Origin: NIOZ-UU13 sp032250555
GTDB lineage: Bacteria > Planctomycetota > Phycisphaerae > Sedimentisphaerales > Anaerobacaceae
NCBI GenBank assembly: GCA_032250555.1
Contig: JAVVFI010000309.1
Coordinates: 1-6,857, forward strand
Direction: 5' to 3'
Length of the DNA stretch: 6,857 bases
Shown: in pieces, positions 5,964-6,857 of the stretch
Numbering within the stretch: position 1 is the stretch's first letter
How the letters are laid out: the number at the start of each line of letters is the position of its first letter
Program-made: the position numbers and the translations under genes
The notes under the pieces: generated by a model
Databases searched by the model: none
What the model was told of the DNA's origin: nothing
What the model saw: the letters and a program-made list of their open reading frames with translations, nothing else

Positions 5964-6225
5964 GAAGTAGATATAAGAAAAAGTCACCGCCCTTTTTAAG
6001 GAGTGTGGTTATATACACATAAAGACGGACCGATACTTCTCTACTATAAATAGACGTTTGGCGCTTTAAAATGTTACATTATTTTTTGAAATACTGCACA
6101 ACAAGTCCAGGTTTTTTTCTCAGGATTTTCTGTAAGACTTCCCTGGGAGGCGTTTAACCGCTCTACAACAGCTAAATTCAATGCGAGGTGTATCTGATAA
6201 ATGATGGGAGATTATTAATGCAAAC
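5964..6225. other. AT-rich intergenic stretch with no recognised gene
   Basis: No coding frame with family features occurs on either strand. An A/T-rich short inverted repeat (AAAAAG 5978-5983 with CTTTTT 5992-5997) is present. A minus-strand segment around 6145-6180 has a superficial similarity to a tRNA D-arm, but the rest of a tRNA is absent. I see nothing else supportable. Confidence 0.5.
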
Positions 6226-6273
6226 TGGGCTGGGGTAGAGGAAGGAGGAAGAGGAGAAACTCAAGCCCAACCC
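6226..6273. repeat. Purine-rich tract between complementary G- and C-runs
   Basis: TGGGCT (6226-6231) can pair with AGCCCA (6264-6269). In another register 6227-6234 pairs with 6266-6273 at seven of eight bases. Between them lies an almost pure purine stretch (6232-6259, one T) of A and G runs. It sits just outside the IS66 fragment. Its role is unknown. Confidence 0.35.
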
Positions 6274-6293
6274 ATTTTGGATCCATCCAAAAT
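6274..6293. repeat. Perfect 8-bp inverted repeat
   Basis: ATTTTGGA (6274-6281) and TCCAAAAT (6286-6293) are perfect complements around a four-base loop. There is no T-run after it on either strand beyond the arm itself, so a standard terminator is unlikely. It lies 31 bp beyond the transposase stop codon and could belong to the end of the insertion sequence. Confidence 0.5.
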
Positions 6294-6294
6294 T

Positions 6295-6308
6295 TGTGAC
6301 CGTTCACA
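6295..6308. repeat. Palindrome TGTGA-ccgt-TCACA near the IS66 end
   Basis: TGTGA (6295-6299) and TCACA (6304-6308) are perfect inverted arms around CCGT. It lies 15 bp beyond the transposase stop. It may mark or lie close to the terminal inverted repeat of the IS66 element, or be an operator-like site. The other end of the element is outside the window, so it cannot be compared. Confidence 0.4.
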
Positions 6309-6323
6309 GGGTATGAATGTGGA

Positions 6324-6857
6324 TTACGGGCTTAATAACGATGGTAATGGTTGATCGGAGAAATGAGCTTGGATAGATTGATATATAAAATCGAACGCAT
6401 TTCGACCTTGGCTGGCGCAGGTCGCCAGTACGGTCCAGATGCGTTCGCTCCAAAGCCTGCCGTTTTCGCTACGAGTGCCTTGTGTAATATAGCGGTCTAT
6501 AACAACAAAGCGTATCGCCTGCTCAGCGAGATTATTGGTTGGTCCAATGCCCGGTGTTGTGATAAATTGGAAATAAGCATTGCCGTGTTTACGAAAACGA
6601 TTTGCCAGATTCTGAGCTTGACGACTTTCAGGAACATCGACCAACGCAATATCAAGAAACGCTTTTCGACTTTCTTCCATCACTTTTGCAAAACTGCTTG
6701 CTGCAAACTCTTCGGCATTGTGAAAAACGCTGAACATATCACGCATAGCATCAAGAAGTTTTTGACCGTAATCTGCGGTGGTTTTGTAATGCTTCAGTCG
6801 GAATTGGACATTTCCTGAAAATGATTTAGTATGTAGATCTAAGAAAGGAAATGGACA
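6324..6857 (-). CDS. IS66 family transposase (TnpC-type), N-terminally cut by the window edge
   Basis: The minus-strand frame is open to the right edge and ends at TAA 6326-6324, so 177 C-terminal residues are visible. The Met at 6746 is internal. The family's last catalytic block is clear: 'GIGPTNNLAEQAIRFVVIDRYITQGTRS' (about residues 103-130 from the edge). Glu112 (codon 6524-6522) is the Glu of the DDE triad. 'ERIWTVLATCASQGRNAFDFI' follows, then the usual short C-terminal tail. The block 'YGQKLLDAMRDMF' (30-42) is also typical. Upstream, the family usually has 'VQF-C-x-AHL-x-RD' about 22 residues before the YG. Here 'NVQFRLKHYKTTAD' leaves only about ten residues, so an internal deletion is possible. 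The enzyme cuts and joins its own element's ends. If the deletion is real, this copy is probably inactive. Confidence 0.88.
   Translation of the reverse strand, partial: CPFPFLDLHTKSFSGNVQFRLKHYKTTADYGQKLLDAMRDMFSVFHNAEEFAASSFAKVMEESRKAFLDIALVDVPESRQAQNLANRFRKHGNAYFQFITTPGIGPTNNLAEQAIRFVVIDRYITQGTRSENGRLWSERIWTVLATCASQGRNAFDFIYQSIQAHFSDQPLPSLLSP

Larger units (their letters stand above)
6295..6857 (-). mobile_element. IS66-family insertion sequence, 3' part, running off the window
   Basis: The region contains the C-terminal part of an IS66-type DDE transposase on the minus strand plus short flanking palindromes. The left boundary (about 6295) is tentative and rests on the inverted repeat there. 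IS66 elements usually have terminal repeats of about 20 bp and make 8-bp target duplications; neither can be confirmed with one end. Any TnpB or TnpA accessory genes would lie to the right, outside the window. Confidence 0.6.

Noticed and set aside
6135..6185. Minus-strand stretch resembling a tRNA D-arm (TAGCTGTTGTAGAGCG)
   Set aside because: The following bases do not form an anticodon stem, there is no T-arm TTC motif and no acceptor stem, so it is not a tRNA. Chance or a very decayed remnant.
6351..6818. 155-codon + frame opposite the IS66 transposase
   Set aside because: It is antisense to a clearly recognisable transposase in another frame, and its protein has no recognisable motifs.
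6806..6853. Inverted repeat CATTTCC (6809-6815) and GGAAATG (6847-6853)
   Set aside because: Seven bases inside the transposase reading frame with nothing else supporting a site; likely chance.
1..6857. CRISPR array, tandem repeats, phage or toxin-antitoxin genes
   Set aside because: No regularly spaced repeats, and no proteins of these classes were seen on either strand.

Overview
The window looks like a piece of a planctomycete chromosome, most likely a Phycisphaerae or Sedimentisphaerales relative. This is inferred from remembered family features, not from a search. Three genes point that way: a stand-alone type IV pilin-like protein with the H-X9-D and 'GLKELW...WHR.FDT' C-terminal signature, a HlyD/MacA-type adaptor with 'VHENW' and 'LNPDLKVYPTDV' blocks, and an IS66 transposase ending in the 'PTNNLAEQAIRFVVIDR' block. 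Base composition is moderate and the intergenic DNA is AT-rich.

Layout from left to right. The 3' part of a nitrilase-superfamily amidase gene (1-432, +) is cut by the window edge. A 213-bp gap carries two sigma70-like promoters and leads to a pilin-like gene (646-1419, +). The next roughly 590 bp have no convincing gene. They hold a promoter-like element, a chain of hairpins and at least one good intrinsic terminator, and could encode a small structured RNA or a regulated leader. Then comes a lipoprotein gene with a PEGA-like and a BamE-like part (2011-2760, +).

Convergent to it is a two-gene minus-strand operon. A 561-residue membrane-fusion adaptor (4139-5824) is followed almost without a gap by a MacB/FtsX-type permease (2822-4129). 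The pair should form the periplasmic and membrane parts of a tripartite ABC exporter or lipoprotein/envelope transport system, but the ATPase normally found with them is not in the window. A roughly 500-bp non-coding stretch upstream of the adaptor contains its probable promoter and, near its right end, several inverted repeats. These border a partial IS66 transposase (6324-6857, -) that runs off the right edge.

The genes do not form one pathway. Pilin-like protein, lipoprotein, adaptor and permease are all envelope proteins. The amidase and the insertion sequence appear to be unrelated neighbours. The most unusual part is the structured 1571-1906 region. No clearly new protein system is visible.
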